This document shows positions 23,979-31,971 of a stretch of DNA of 64,000 nucleotides, piece by piece. The notes under the pieces were generated by a model. It worked only from the letters and a program-made list of their open reading frames with translations, had not been told where the DNA came from and made no database searches. Position 1 is the stretch's first letter, and the number at the start of each line of letters is the position of its first letter. The stretch lies in contig CATKXX010000015.1 of the NCBI GenBank assembly GCA_949840935.1, positions 1 through 64,000 on the forward strand, written 5' to 3'. Origin of the DNA: an uncultured Acetatifactor sp. Its GTDB lineage: Bacteria; Bacillota; Clostridia; Lachnospirales; Lachnospiraceae. The translations under genes were made by a program, and so were the position numbers.

Positions 23979-26045
23979 ATGGCACAGATACACGTACTTG
24001 ATTCGGAGACGATTGATAAGATTGCAGCGGGGGAGGTGGTGGAACGCCCCTCCAGCGTGGTAAAGGAATTGGTGGAGAATGCCATAGACGCAGGGGCTTC
24101 GGCTGTTACCGTGGAGATCAGGGACGGGGGGATTGAATTCATCCGCGTCACGGATAACGGGGCAGGAATGGAGCGGGAGCAGCTCCGCACTGCGTTTCTG
24201 CGCCATGCCACCAGCAAGATTTCGGATGCTTCCGACCTGACGCGGATTTCCAGCCTGGGCTTCAGGGGGGAGGCCCTGTCCAGTATTGCGGCAGTGGCAA
24301 AGGTGGAGGTCATCACCAGGACAGCGGGCAGTATGACTGGCAGCCGAATCCTCCTGGAGGGAGCCAGGGAGACTGGTTTTGAGGAGGTGGGGGCGCCGGA
24401 GGGAACTACCTTTCTGGTGCGGAACCTTTTCTTTAATACGCCTGTTAGAAGGAAATTTTTAAAGCAGCCTGCCACAGAGGGCGGGTACATCGTGGATCTG
24501 ATGGAGCATCTGGCCCTTTCCAGGCCGGATATTTCCTTTAAGCTCCTGGTTGGGAGCCAGATGAGATTCCATACCTCGGGAAACGGCGACCTGAAGGAGG
24601 TGGTCTACCGTATCTACGGGCGGGATGTGGCGGCTTCTCTGGTACCGGTTCAGGCACAGAAGGACGGTATCCGGGTGGAGGGATATCTGGGGAAGCCTGT
24701 GATGGTGCGTTCCAACCGGAATTTTGAGATTTATTTTATCAACGGAAGGTTTATACGCAGCAGCGTGATCTCCCGCGCTGTGGAGGAGGGCTACAGGGAA
24801 TATCTGATGCAGCACAAATTCCCCATGTGTGTCCTCCATATAACCATGGATACTGACAGGGTGGATGTGAATGTACATCCCACCAAGATGGATGTGCGCT
24901 TCAGTGACGCCATTTCCTTTTGCAACCTTCTCATGGAGACGGTCAGGGCTGCCCTGCATGTCAGGGAGATGATACCGGAGGCATCGCTGGACAGCGGCAG
25001 GGAATTAAGGGCTGCTGCTGCGGAGGAGCGGAAGGCGGCCCGGGAGGAACAGACGCCGGAGCCCTTTGAGCGCAGCCGGGGGGAAAACTACCGCGTGCAG
25101 GAGGATACAAAATATAGGGTCGTGGCGGCTGAAGGAGGAATCCAAAACCCCAAAAAGCAGGATTTTACGCAGAATCCCGTTTGGAACAGGGTGAAATTGC
25201 AGCAAGAGCCTGTGGAAAAGGAGGCTGTTCCTCAGGAAAAAGAAGAAGGGGAGGATTTCTTTACGGAGACCTCGGAGCTTCCGGAGGATGCCGGGCCGTC
25301 CATTGCGCTGCCGACACAGGACGCAGAACAGAAGCAGGAACTGCCGGCGGGTGGAAAGGAAGATGAGCCGTCCATTGCGCCGCCGGGTTCGCAGGAGGAA
25401 CCGCTTTCGACAGAGCCAGTGGCACAGATGAATCTGTTCGAGGAAAAACTCCTGACGGAGGACAACCGCTCCCGGTTTCGCATTATCGGCCAGGTGTTCG
25501 AGACATACTGGCTGATACAGTTTGAGGAAAAGCTGATGATGATCGACCAGCATGCCGCCCATGAAAAGGTGAATTATGAAAGGCTGATGAAGCAGTATCA
25601 TGAAAAAAACGTGGTTTCCCAGGCGCTGATGCCGCCTGTGATCGTCAGTCTTTCCGGCCAGGAGGAAACGGTGTTAAAGGAAAATGCGGATGTGTTCGCC
25701 TCCCTCGGCTTTGAGGTGGAGGCCTTTGGCGGGAGCGAGTATGCGCTGCGCGGCGTGCCGGTGGATCTTTACGGCTGTAACGAGAGGGAAATGTTCCTGG
25801 AGGTGCTGGATCAGCTGAGCGAGGGAACCAGCTTTGGCAATATCCGCGTGATAGAGGAGAAGATTGCCTCCATGTCCTGTAAAGCCGCGGTAAAGGGCAA
25901 CAGCCTGCTGAGCCCCGCGGAGGCGGAGGCTCTGATCGACGAGCTCCTGACCCTGGATAATCCCTATAACTGCCCCCATGGCAGGCCAACTGTCGTAACC
26001 ATGACGAAGGCGGAGATGGACAGGAAATTTAAGCGTATCGTATAA
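23979..26045 (+). CDS. mutL: DNA mismatch repair protein MutL (endonuclease type)
   Basis: This is the partner of MutS in mismatch repair, 688 residues long. The GHKL ATPase N-terminus is clear (IDKIAAGEVVERPSSVVKEL, DNGAGM, TSKISDASDLTRISSLGFRGEAL). A low-conservation acidic linker (about 345-490) leads to the C-terminal dimerisation domain, which holds the endonuclease motif DQHAAHEKVNYE (the pattern DQHA-x2-E-x4-E) and CPHGRP. This motif is typical of organisms without MutH, so MutL itself would nick the new strand. AGAGGGAGA precedes the ATG. Confidence 0.96.
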   Translation: MAQIHVLDSETIDKIAAGEVVERPSSVVKELVENAIDAGASAVTVEIRDGGIEFIRVTDNGAGMEREQLRTAFLRHATSKISDASDLTRISSLGFRGEALSSIAAVAKVEVITRTAGSMTGSRILLEGARETGFEEVGAPEGTTFLVRNLFFNTPVRRKFLKQPATEGGYIVDLMEHLALSRPDISFKLLVGSQMRFHTSGNGDLKEVVYRIYGRDVAASLVPVQAQKDGIRVEGYLGKPVMVRSNRNFEIYFINGRFIRSSVISRAVEEGYREYLMQHKFPMCVLHITMDTDRVDVNVHPTKMDVRFSDAISFCNLLMETVRAALHVREMIPEASLDSGRELRAAAAEERKAAREEQTPEPFERSRGENYRVQEDTKYRVVAAEGGIQNPKKQDFTQNPVWNRVKLQQEPVEKEAVPQEKEEGEDFFTETSELPEDAGPSIALPTQDAEQKQELPAGGKEDEPSIAPPGSQEEPLSTEPVAQMNLFEEKLLTEDNRSRFRIIGQVFETYWLIQFEEKLMMIDQHAAHEKVNYERLMKQYHEKNVVSQALMPPVIVSLSGQEETVLKENADVFASLGFEVEAFGGSEYALRGVPVDLYGCNEREMFLEVLDQLSEGTSFGNIRVIEEKIASMSCKAAVKGNSLLSPAEAEALIDELLTLDNPYNCPHGRPTVVTMTKAEMDRKFKRIV

Positions 26046-26066
26046 AGCTCAGGAAGGCGGCAATTT

Positions 26067-27035
26067 ATGATAAAGAGAGAGAACGGGGACAGGCCGCCCA
26101 TGATCGTGCTGACAGGGCCAACCGCAGTGGGGAAGACGCAGCTTTCCCTGGCCCTGGCGGGAGAGGTGGGAGGCGAAATCCTTTCCGCGGATTCCATGCA
26201 GGTATACAGGCATATGGACATCGGCTCAGCGAAGATTGCTGCGTCAGAAATGCAGGGAATCCCGCATCACATGATCGATATCCTGGAGCCCTGGGAATCC
26301 TTTCATGTGGCAGCCTTCAAGGAGAGGTGCCAGGAGGCTTTGCAGGGGATTTATGAGCGCGGGCATATCCCCATTGTGACGGGGGGGACGGGATTTTATA
26401 TCCAGGCGCTGCTTAAGGATGTGGATTTTACGGAAAGCGGGGAGGACGGGGAGTACCGCGCCCGGCTGGAGGAAATCGCCGCCAGGGAGGGGGCGGAAAA
26501 GCTCCATGAGATGCTTTCCGAGGCTGATCCGGAAGCGGCCCGGGCAATCCATCCCAACAATATTAAACGAACCATACGCGCGCTGGAATTTTTCCACCAG
26601 ACCGGGCAGAGGATTTCCGGGCATAACGAGCGGGAGCGGCAGAAGGAGAGCGTGTACAATTCCTGTTATTTTGTGCTGAACGACCTGAGGGAGAGGCTTT
26701 ATCAGCGCATAGAACAAAGAGTTGACGAGATGCTGGAGCAGGGGCTGGTGGAGGAGGTCAGGGCGCTGCAGGCGATGGGCTGCCACCGGGGGATGGTCTC
26801 CATGCAGGGCCTGGGATATAAGGAGATACTGGCGTATCTGGAAGGGGAATACACTTATGAGCAGGCAGTGGAGCTTCTGAAACGCGACACCAGACGCTTT
26901 GCAAAGAGGCAGCTCACATGGTTCCGCAGGGAAGAAGGAGTCGTCTGGATAAATAAAAACGAGTTTGGATATGATGAACGGAAGATACTGGAATTTATGC
27001 TGGAAATAATAAGGCAGCGCGGGATCGGTACATAA
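26067..27035 (+). CDS. miaA: tRNA dimethylallyltransferase MiaA
   Basis: This 322-residue enzyme transfers a dimethylallyl group to A37 of tRNAs reading UNN codons. Its product is the substrate of MiaB, encoded at 15.9 kb. Motifs present are the P-loop (LTGPTAVGKTQLSLALA), the substrate region SADSMQVYRHMDIGSAK, the conserved TGGTGFYIQALL and the arginine-rich C-terminal motif RDTRRFAKRQLTWFRR. It lies 21 nt after mutL and 17 nt before ynbB, in the gene order mutS-mutL-miaA that is common in Firmicutes. Confidence 0.96.
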   Translation: MIKRENGDRPPMIVLTGPTAVGKTQLSLALAGEVGGEILSADSMQVYRHMDIGSAKIAASEMQGIPHHMIDILEPWESFHVAAFKERCQEALQGIYERGHIPIVTGGTGFYIQALLKDVDFTESGEDGEYRARLEEIAAREGAEKLHEMLSEADPEAARAIHPNNIKRTIRALEFFHQTGQRISGHNERERQKESVYNSCYFVLNDLRERLYQRIEQRVDEMLEQGLVEEVRALQAMGCHRGMVSMQGLGYKEILAYLEGEYTYEQAVELLKRDTRRFAKRQLTWFRREEGVVWINKNEFGYDERKILEFMLEIIRQRGIGT

Positions 27036-27052
27036 GAAAGGATCGGATAGTT

Positions 27053-28366
27053 ATGAACCATATGGATACAGACAGCCATACGAAAACGCTTTACAGAGAG
27101 ATGGGGATTTCCCGGGAGGTATATGAATATGGTGAGGCGGTGATCCGAAGGCTGCAGGAGCGGTTTGAACAGATAGACCGGACAACGGAGTATAATCAGC
27201 TGAAGGTACTGAGGGCAATGCAGAAGAATCAGGTCAGCGAGGCGTGTCTTCTCGGGACTACGGGCTATGGCTATAATGACTTGGGGAGGGATACGCTGGA
27301 ATCGGTTTACGCGGATGTCTTCCACACGGAGGACGCCCTGGTGCGCCCCCAGATCACCTGCGGAACCCATGCGCTGGCGCTGGCGCTGATGAGCAACCTG
27401 CGTCCCGGGGACGAGCTGCTGTCCCCTGTGGGAAAGCCCTATGACACCCTGGAGGAAGTGATCGGGATCCGTCCCTCTAAGGGCTCCCTGGCAGAGTACG
27501 GGGTGACCTACAGGCAGGTGGATCTATTGGAGGACGGGAGCTTCGACTATGAAGGGATCCGGAGGAATATAAATGAGAGGACGCGGCTTGTCACCATACA
27601 GCGCTCCAAGGGCTATCAGACCCGGCCCACCCTTTCCGTGGAGCGTATCGGGGAATTGATCGACTTTGTGAAAAAGAGAAAGCCGGATGTCATCTGTATG
27701 GTGGACAACTGCTACGGGGAATTTGTGGAGGAGAGGGAGCCGGGGGATGTGGGAGCGGATATGGTAGTCGGCTCCCTGATCAAGAACCCCGGCGGCGGCC
27801 TGGCGCCCATTGGCGGTTACATTGCGGGGAAAAGGGAATGTGTGGAAAACGCCGCTTTTCGCCTGACCTCCCCCGGGCTGGGCAAGGAGGTGGGGGCTTC
27901 CCTTGGAATATTGAAGGACTTCTATCAGGGGCTGTTCCTCGCCCCATCCGTTACCGCAGGCGCCCTGAAGGGGGCTGTCTTTGCGGCCAATGTCTATGAA
28001 GGGCTTGGCTTTCCCGTAGTGCCGGATGGCAGCGAGAGCAGGCACGACATCATCCAGGCGGTCACTTTCGGACAGCCGGAGGGCGTCATAGCCTTCTGCC
28101 GCGGGATTCAGTCGGCGGCGCCGGTGGACAGCCATGTGACGCCGGAACCCTGGGATATGCCGGGGTACGACGCGAAGGTCATCATGGCTGCGGGGGCCTT
28201 TGTATCAGGCTCCTCCATCGAATTGTCGGCGGACGGCCCCATCAAGCCGCCCTATGCCGTTTACTTCCAGGGCGGGCTGACATGGCACCACGCCAAATTC
28301 GGCATCTTAAAGTCCCTGCAGTCCCTGATGGACGCGGGCCTGGTGGAACGGGGCGCTTTGCTGTAG
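27053..28366 (+). CDS. ynbB: PLP-dependent methionine gamma-lyase-family protein (YnbB-like, 'aluminium resistance')
   Basis: This 437-residue fold-type I PLP enzyme has FVKKRKPDVICMVDNCYGEF, followed by the Schiff-base lysine region VVGSLIKNPGGGLAPIGGYIAG and SPGLGKEVGASLG. The family is annotated as methionine gamma-lyase-like or aluminium resistance protein, and its true substrate is not established. Its position directly after miaA matches Firmicute gene order (ynbB near miaA/hfq in Bacillus). No hfq gene was seen here. The next gene starts 150 bp downstream. Confidence 0.88.
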   Translation: MNHMDTDSHTKTLYREMGISREVYEYGEAVIRRLQERFEQIDRTTEYNQLKVLRAMQKNQVSEACLLGTTGYGYNDLGRDTLESVYADVFHTEDALVRPQITCGTHALALALMSNLRPGDELLSPVGKPYDTLEEVIGIRPSKGSLAEYGVTYRQVDLLEDGSFDYEGIRRNINERTRLVTIQRSKGYQTRPTLSVERIGELIDFVKKRKPDVICMVDNCYGEFVEEREPGDVGADMVVGSLIKNPGGGLAPIGGYIAGKRECVENAAFRLTSPGLGKEVGASLGILKDFYQGLFLAPSVTAGALKGAVFAANVYEGLGFPVVPDGSESRHDIIQAVTFGQPEGVIAFCRGIQSAAPVDSHVTPEPWDMPGYDAKVIMAAGAFVSGSSIELSADGPIKPPYAVYFQGGLTWHHAKFGILKSLQSLMDAGLVERGALL

Positions 28367-28407
28367 CAATATGTAGAAAAACATAAAAATAAAATCTATG
28401 AATTTTA

Positions 28408-28436
28408 TATACAGGTATTTAAATTTGTGGTATTAT
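28408..28436 (+). promoter_or_regulatory. Possible promoter of the DUF4321-radC-mre cluster
   Basis: TATACA (28408-28413), a 17-bp spacer and TATTAT (28431-28436). The -35 box is weak, so the call is tentative, but the 150-bp AT-rich gap here is the largest before the shape gene cluster. Confidence 0.4.
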
Positions 28437-28515
28437 AGTAAGACGTATGAGGGAAATACTTCCATTGGGCAGGAGGCAGTTCCCTCATGAAAGAAAGAAA
28501 AGAAGAGGAAATACT

Positions 28516-28755
28516 TTGAGAAGAGTAAATTGGGTACTGGTCATGCTGGTGCTGGTAGGGTTTGTGATCGGCCGTTTTATCGGGACTTTCTTCGAGGGAA
28601 GCTTCCTGAATTACGGACAGGCCTTTGGTTTAAGCTCCCCCATGGTTCTGGATCTGGGATTCTTCGTGCTGACCTTCGGCCTTACGATCCAGATCACGAT
28701 AGCGAGTGTCATCGGGGTGGTGATAGCGCTGGTAGTGTACCGCTTTATCAGATAG
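28516..28755 (+). CDS. DUF4321 membrane protein
   Basis: This 79-residue protein has two membrane helices (about 5-23, VNWVLVMLVLVGFVIGRFIG, and 47-75, LDLGFFVLTFGLTIQITIASVIGVVIALVVY). The pattern LNYGQAFGL...LDLGF..LTFGLTIQITIASVIG matches DUF4321 proteins, which in Clostridia commonly sit just upstream of radC and mreB. The ORF-track start (28447) adds an unlikely charged extension; a TTG at 28516 with GAGG 8 nt upstream gives the normal family length. Function unknown; a role at the cell envelope is plausible from its neighbours. Confidence 0.82.
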   Translation: MRRVNWVLVMLVLVGFVIGRFIGTFFEGSFLNYGQAFGLSSPMVLDLGFFVLTFGLTIQITIASVIGVVIALVVYRFIR

Positions 28756-28799
28756 TCCTGCGGAATCTTGTCAGTCGGAGAAGGTTGCGGGGAGTGTAT

Positions 28800-29498
28800 A
28801 TGGCAGCCGAAAATAGCAAACAGGCATATCAGGCACAGCTTCTTCCTTATGAAAGATTTCTGCGGTTTGGCCCGGAGAGTCTGACGGAGGCGGAGCTGCT
28901 GGCAATTATCATCCGCACCGGGACGAGGGACTGCAGCGCATTGCAGCTTGCGCAGCAGGTTCTGGCGCTGGCGCAATACCCCAAGGAGGGGCTGTTGGGG
29001 CTTTATGACGTATCCTTAAAGGAGCTGCAGGGTATCCGGGGCATTGGCGAGGTGAAGGCTGTAAAGCTGAAATGCCTCACGGAGCTGACTATGCGGATGA
29101 GCGCCGCCAGGGCAAGGGAGGGGCTTTCCTTTCACAGCTCGGGACAGGTGGCGGATTATTTTATGGAGAGGCTGAGGCATAAAAGGACGGAATGCGTAAC
29201 GCTGGTCTGCCTGGATGCCAAGGGCCAGATGATCGCGGAGCAGAGGCTTTCCGAGGGGAGTGTGAGGATGTCCCTGATCTCACCCAGGGAAATCTTTCTG
29301 GCGGCGCTGCAAAATAATGCGGTCAATATCCTGCTGGTACACAATCATCCCAGCGGGGATCCCACGCCCAGCAGGGCGGACAGGGAGCTGACCGCTAACA
29401 TAAAGGAATTGGGCGATAAAATGGATATCCGGCTGCTGGATCACATTGTGATCGGAGACAACTGTTATACCAGCTTCAAGGAAGCGTCGCTTTTGTAG
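28800..29498 (+). CDS. radC: RadC family JAB-domain protein
   Basis: This 232-residue protein has a helix-hairpin-helix (SLKELQGIRGIGEVKAVKLK) and a JAB1/MPN metalloprotease-like domain with the metal-binding motif LLVHNHPSGDPTPSRAD. It is historically called a DNA repair protein, but its biochemical role is not settled. The ORF-track start at 28530 runs through the preceding gene in another frame; GGGGAG, 5 nt before ATG 28800, gives the family start. The radC-mreB neighbourhood is classical for Firmicutes. Confidence 0.92.
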   Translation: MAAENSKQAYQAQLLPYERFLRFGPESLTEAELLAIIIRTGTRDCSALQLAQQVLALAQYPKEGLLGLYDVSLKELQGIRGIGEVKAVKLKCLTELTMRMSAARAREGLSFHSSGQVADYFMERLRHKRTECVTLVCLDAKGQMIAEQRLSEGSVRMSLISPREIFLAALQNNAVNILLVHNHPSGDPTPSRADRELTANIKELGDKMDIRLLDHIVIGDNCYTSFKEASLL

Positions 29499-29535
29499 AA
29501 TGAGCTTTAAATACGTTAAGAAAGGGGCTTTTGTT

Positions 29536-30546
29536 TTGGCAAACAACGCATTCGGTATCGATCTCGGTACTAACAACATCAAAATCTATAGCAGGAGCGA
29601 TGACAATGTCCTCGTGGAAAAGAACATGATCGCCATTGAGAATAAAAATACATTATTTGCCTACGGCGACTCTGCATTTGAAATGTATGAGAAAGCGCCC
29701 AGCAATATTCATATTTCTTATCCATTGTCCAACGGGGTCATCGCGGATATCAAAAATATGGAGACACTTGTCCGCTATTTTGTCAGCGACCTGCAGAAAG
29801 GGAATAACAAGCCTGCCGATTTCTTCATTGCGGTTCCCACCGATGTGACGGAGGTGGAGAAGCGCGCCTTTTATGACCTGATCAGGGATGCCAATGTGAA
29901 GGCGAAAAAGATCATGGTTGTGGAAAAGGCGGTGGCGGACGGCCTGGGCATGGATATAGACGTCAAGAATTCCCAGGGAGTCCTGGTGGTGAACGTGGGT
30001 TACGAGACCACAGAGATTTCCATACTTTCCCTGGGAGGGATTGTGCTGAGCCGCCTGATCAAGACAGGCGGGCTGAAATTTGACGAGGCGATCCGGGCTG
30101 CGGTTCGCAAGGAATTCAGCCTGATCATCGGGGGCAAGACTGCGGAGACGGTGAAGATTTCCTTAAGCGAGCTGGAGAAGGCGGAGCAGGGCGCTGTGGT
30201 CTATGGGCGCGATATTGTGACCGGGCTTCCCGTGGAACGGGAGATTCCGACGAAGCTGGTGGATCAGTGCCTGGAAGAACATTTTAACGCGATCATCGAC
30301 AACGTAAAGGTGATCCTGGAGAGGACGCCCCCTGAGCTTGCGGCGGACATTTACCGCCATGGCGTCTATCTCACCGGAGGGGCATCCCAGGTGAGCCACT
30401 TATCGGAGCGTCTCGCCACAGGGACGGGGCTTAAGGTAAACATTGCCGAAAATCCTGTTACCAGCGTTGTCATGGGTCTCGCAAAAATCATCAAGGACGA
30501 CAATTATAAATCTGTAGCCTATGCAATCGAAGGGATGAGTAAATGA
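29536..30546 (+). CDS. mreB: Actin-like rod shape protein MreB
   Basis: This 336-residue bacterial actin has phosphate 1 motif GIDLGTNNIKIY, phosphate 2 VVNVGYETTEISIL and adenosine motif YLTGGASQVSHL. It polymerises under the membrane and steers wall synthesis with MreC, MreD, PBP2 and RodA, all encoded downstream. The track start (ATG 29500) has no ribosome binding site; the TTG at 29536 has AAAGGGG 8 nt upstream and yields the usual start (MANNAFGIDLGTNN). The TNN and YET versions of the phosphate motifs are divergent from the common GTAN/GGGTT forms, so this may be an MreB paralogue class. It overlaps mreC by 4 nt. Confidence 0.9.
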   Translation: MANNAFGIDLGTNNIKIYSRSDDNVLVEKNMIAIENKNTLFAYGDSAFEMYEKAPSNIHISYPLSNGVIADIKNMETLVRYFVSDLQKGNNKPADFFIAVPTDVTEVEKRAFYDLIRDANVKAKKIMVVEKAVADGLGMDIDVKNSQGVLVVNVGYETTEISILSLGGIVLSRLIKTGGLKFDEAIRAAVRKEFSLIIGGKTAETVKISLSELEKAEQGAVVYGRDIVTGLPVEREIPTKLVDQCLEEHFNAIIDNVKVILERTPPELAADIYRHGVYLTGGASQVSHLSERLATGTGLKVNIAENPVTSVVMGLAKIIKDDNYKSVAYAIEGMSK

Positions 30547-31415
30547 GCCCGATCATAAAAAGAAAAGGGGAGAGATTTACTTTACCGAGTAAATATCTCC
30601 TTTTGATTTTAACAATATTATGTACAGGCATGATGCTGGTTACGTTTGGAACTGATGTGTTTAACCGTCCACTGAATACTGTGGTGGGATATGTCATTGT
30701 CCCCTTCCAGCGCGGGATCAGCAAGATGGGAGGCTGGCTCTCCAACCGTTCCGAGGAATTGGTGCAGATCAGGACGCTGCTGGATGAAAACGCCAGGCTC
30801 CGGGAGGAGATTGCTGCCCTGACGGAGGAGAATACCCTCTTGCAGCAGGACAAGTACGAGCTGAACAGAATGAGGGAGCTGGTGGCTCTGGACGAACAGT
30901 ACGGCGCGTACAATAAGGTGGGCGCCCGGATCATCGGCAGGGATTCCGGGAATTGGTATTCCTCCTTTATCATTGATAAAGGGGAGGAGGACGGCCTGGC
31001 AGTGGATATGAATGTCATAGCGGGCGGCGGCCTGGTGGGCAGGGTTACTTCCGTAGGGCCCAATTGGGCCAGGGTGACCTCTATTATTTCCGACAATGTG
31101 AATGTCAGCGCAATGACGCTTTCCACAGAGGATAATCTCACTGTATCGGGAGATTTGAAGCTGATGGTGGATAACTGTATCACCTTTCGTCAGCTGGTGG
31201 ACAGCCAGAATAAGGTGGTGGAGGGCGACAAGGTAGTGACCTCCGATATCAGCGATAAATATCTGCCCAATATACTGATCGGATATATCAACACGATAAA
31301 CAGGGACAATAATAATCTGACAAAATCCGGTCTGATCACGCCGGCGGTGGACTTTGAACACCTGAGTGAAGTGCTGGTCATTACGGATCTGAAGCAGACG
31401 ATAGTGGAGGAATAA
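30543..31415 (+). CDS. mreC: Cell shape protein MreC
   Basis: This 290-residue single-pass protein has a membrane helix (about 17-37, YLLLILTILCTGMMLVTFG), a coiled coil (about 70-110, LLDENARLREEIAALTEENTLLQQ) and two beta-barrels. The conserved segments DSGNWYSSFIIDKGEEDGL and GGGLVGRVTSVGPNWARVTSI are present. It scaffolds PBP2 outside the membrane. It overlaps mreB by 4 nt (ATGA) and is 37 nt upstream of mreD. Confidence 0.94.
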   Translation: MSPIIKRKGERFTLPSKYLLLILTILCTGMMLVTFGTDVFNRPLNTVVGYVIVPFQRGISKMGGWLSNRSEELVQIRTLLDENARLREEIAALTEENTLLQQDKYELNRMRELVALDEQYGAYNKVGARIIGRDSGNWYSSFIIDKGEEDGLAVDMNVIAGGGLVGRVTSVGPNWARVTSIISDNVNVSAMTLSTEDNLTVSGDLKLMVDNCITFRQLVDSQNKVVEGDKVVTSDISDKYLPNILIGYINTINRDNNNLTKSGLITPAVDFEHLSEVLVITDLKQTIVEE

Positions 31416-31452
31416 AGGATGCGCGCAGGACGGCGTGGGAGCGGAGGGGCAT

Positions 31453-31971
31453 ATGCTTAGGAAGGTTGTCGTTACATTACTGGTGCTGACATGTTTTATA
31501 TTGCAGTGTAGCGTATTCATCGGCCTGGCATTTGCGGGGATCATCCCCAATCTGATGATCATACTGACTTCCTCATTCGGTTTTATGAGAGGGGAAAAGG
31601 AGGGGCTGGTCATCGGCTTTTTCTGCGGGCTTCTGAGCGACATATTTTTCGGGGGCTTCCTGGGGTTTTACGCGTTGGTTCTGATGTACATAGGTTATCT
31701 GAACGGTAAATTCAGCAGGATCTTTTATCCCGAGGATATTAAGCTGCCCATAGCGCTGATCATTACCAGCGACCTATCCTACGGCATACTGTGTTACTGC
31801 CTGATGTTTCTGCTGCGGGGAAGGCTCCATTTCAGCCACTATTTTACCCATGTGATCCTTCCGGAGGCGCTCTATACGATCGTTATCACTATTTTTCTGT
31901 ATCCGGCGGTTTTGTGGATCAACAATAAACTGGAAGCGATAGAAAAAAGGAGAGCAAAGAAATTTGTTTGA
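31453..31971 (+). CDS. mreD: Rod shape-determining protein MreD
   Basis: This 172-residue membrane protein has five or six hydrophobic segments (LRKVVVTLLVLTCFILQCSV, IIPNLMIILTSSFGFMRG, and so on). The MreD pattern PNLMIIL...GFMRGEKEGLVIGFFCGLLSDIFFGG is clear. The track start (GTG 31435) lies before GGAGGGG; the ATG at 31453 is the supported start. The end overlaps the PBP2 start by 8 nt. Confidence 0.9.
   Translation: MLRKVVVTLLVLTCFILQCSVFIGLAFAGIIPNLMIILTSSFGFMRGEKEGLVIGFFCGLLSDIFFGGFLGFYALVLMYIGYLNGKFSRIFYPEDIKLPIALIITSDLSYGILCYCLMFLLRGRLHFSHYFTHVILPEALYTIVITIFLYPAVLWINNKLEAIEKRRAKKFV

Noticed and set aside
22796-24490. 564-residue minus-strand ORF opposite mutS and mutL
   Set aside because: It runs antisense to two certain genes, has no family motifs, and its length reflects the GC and codon pattern of the coding strand.
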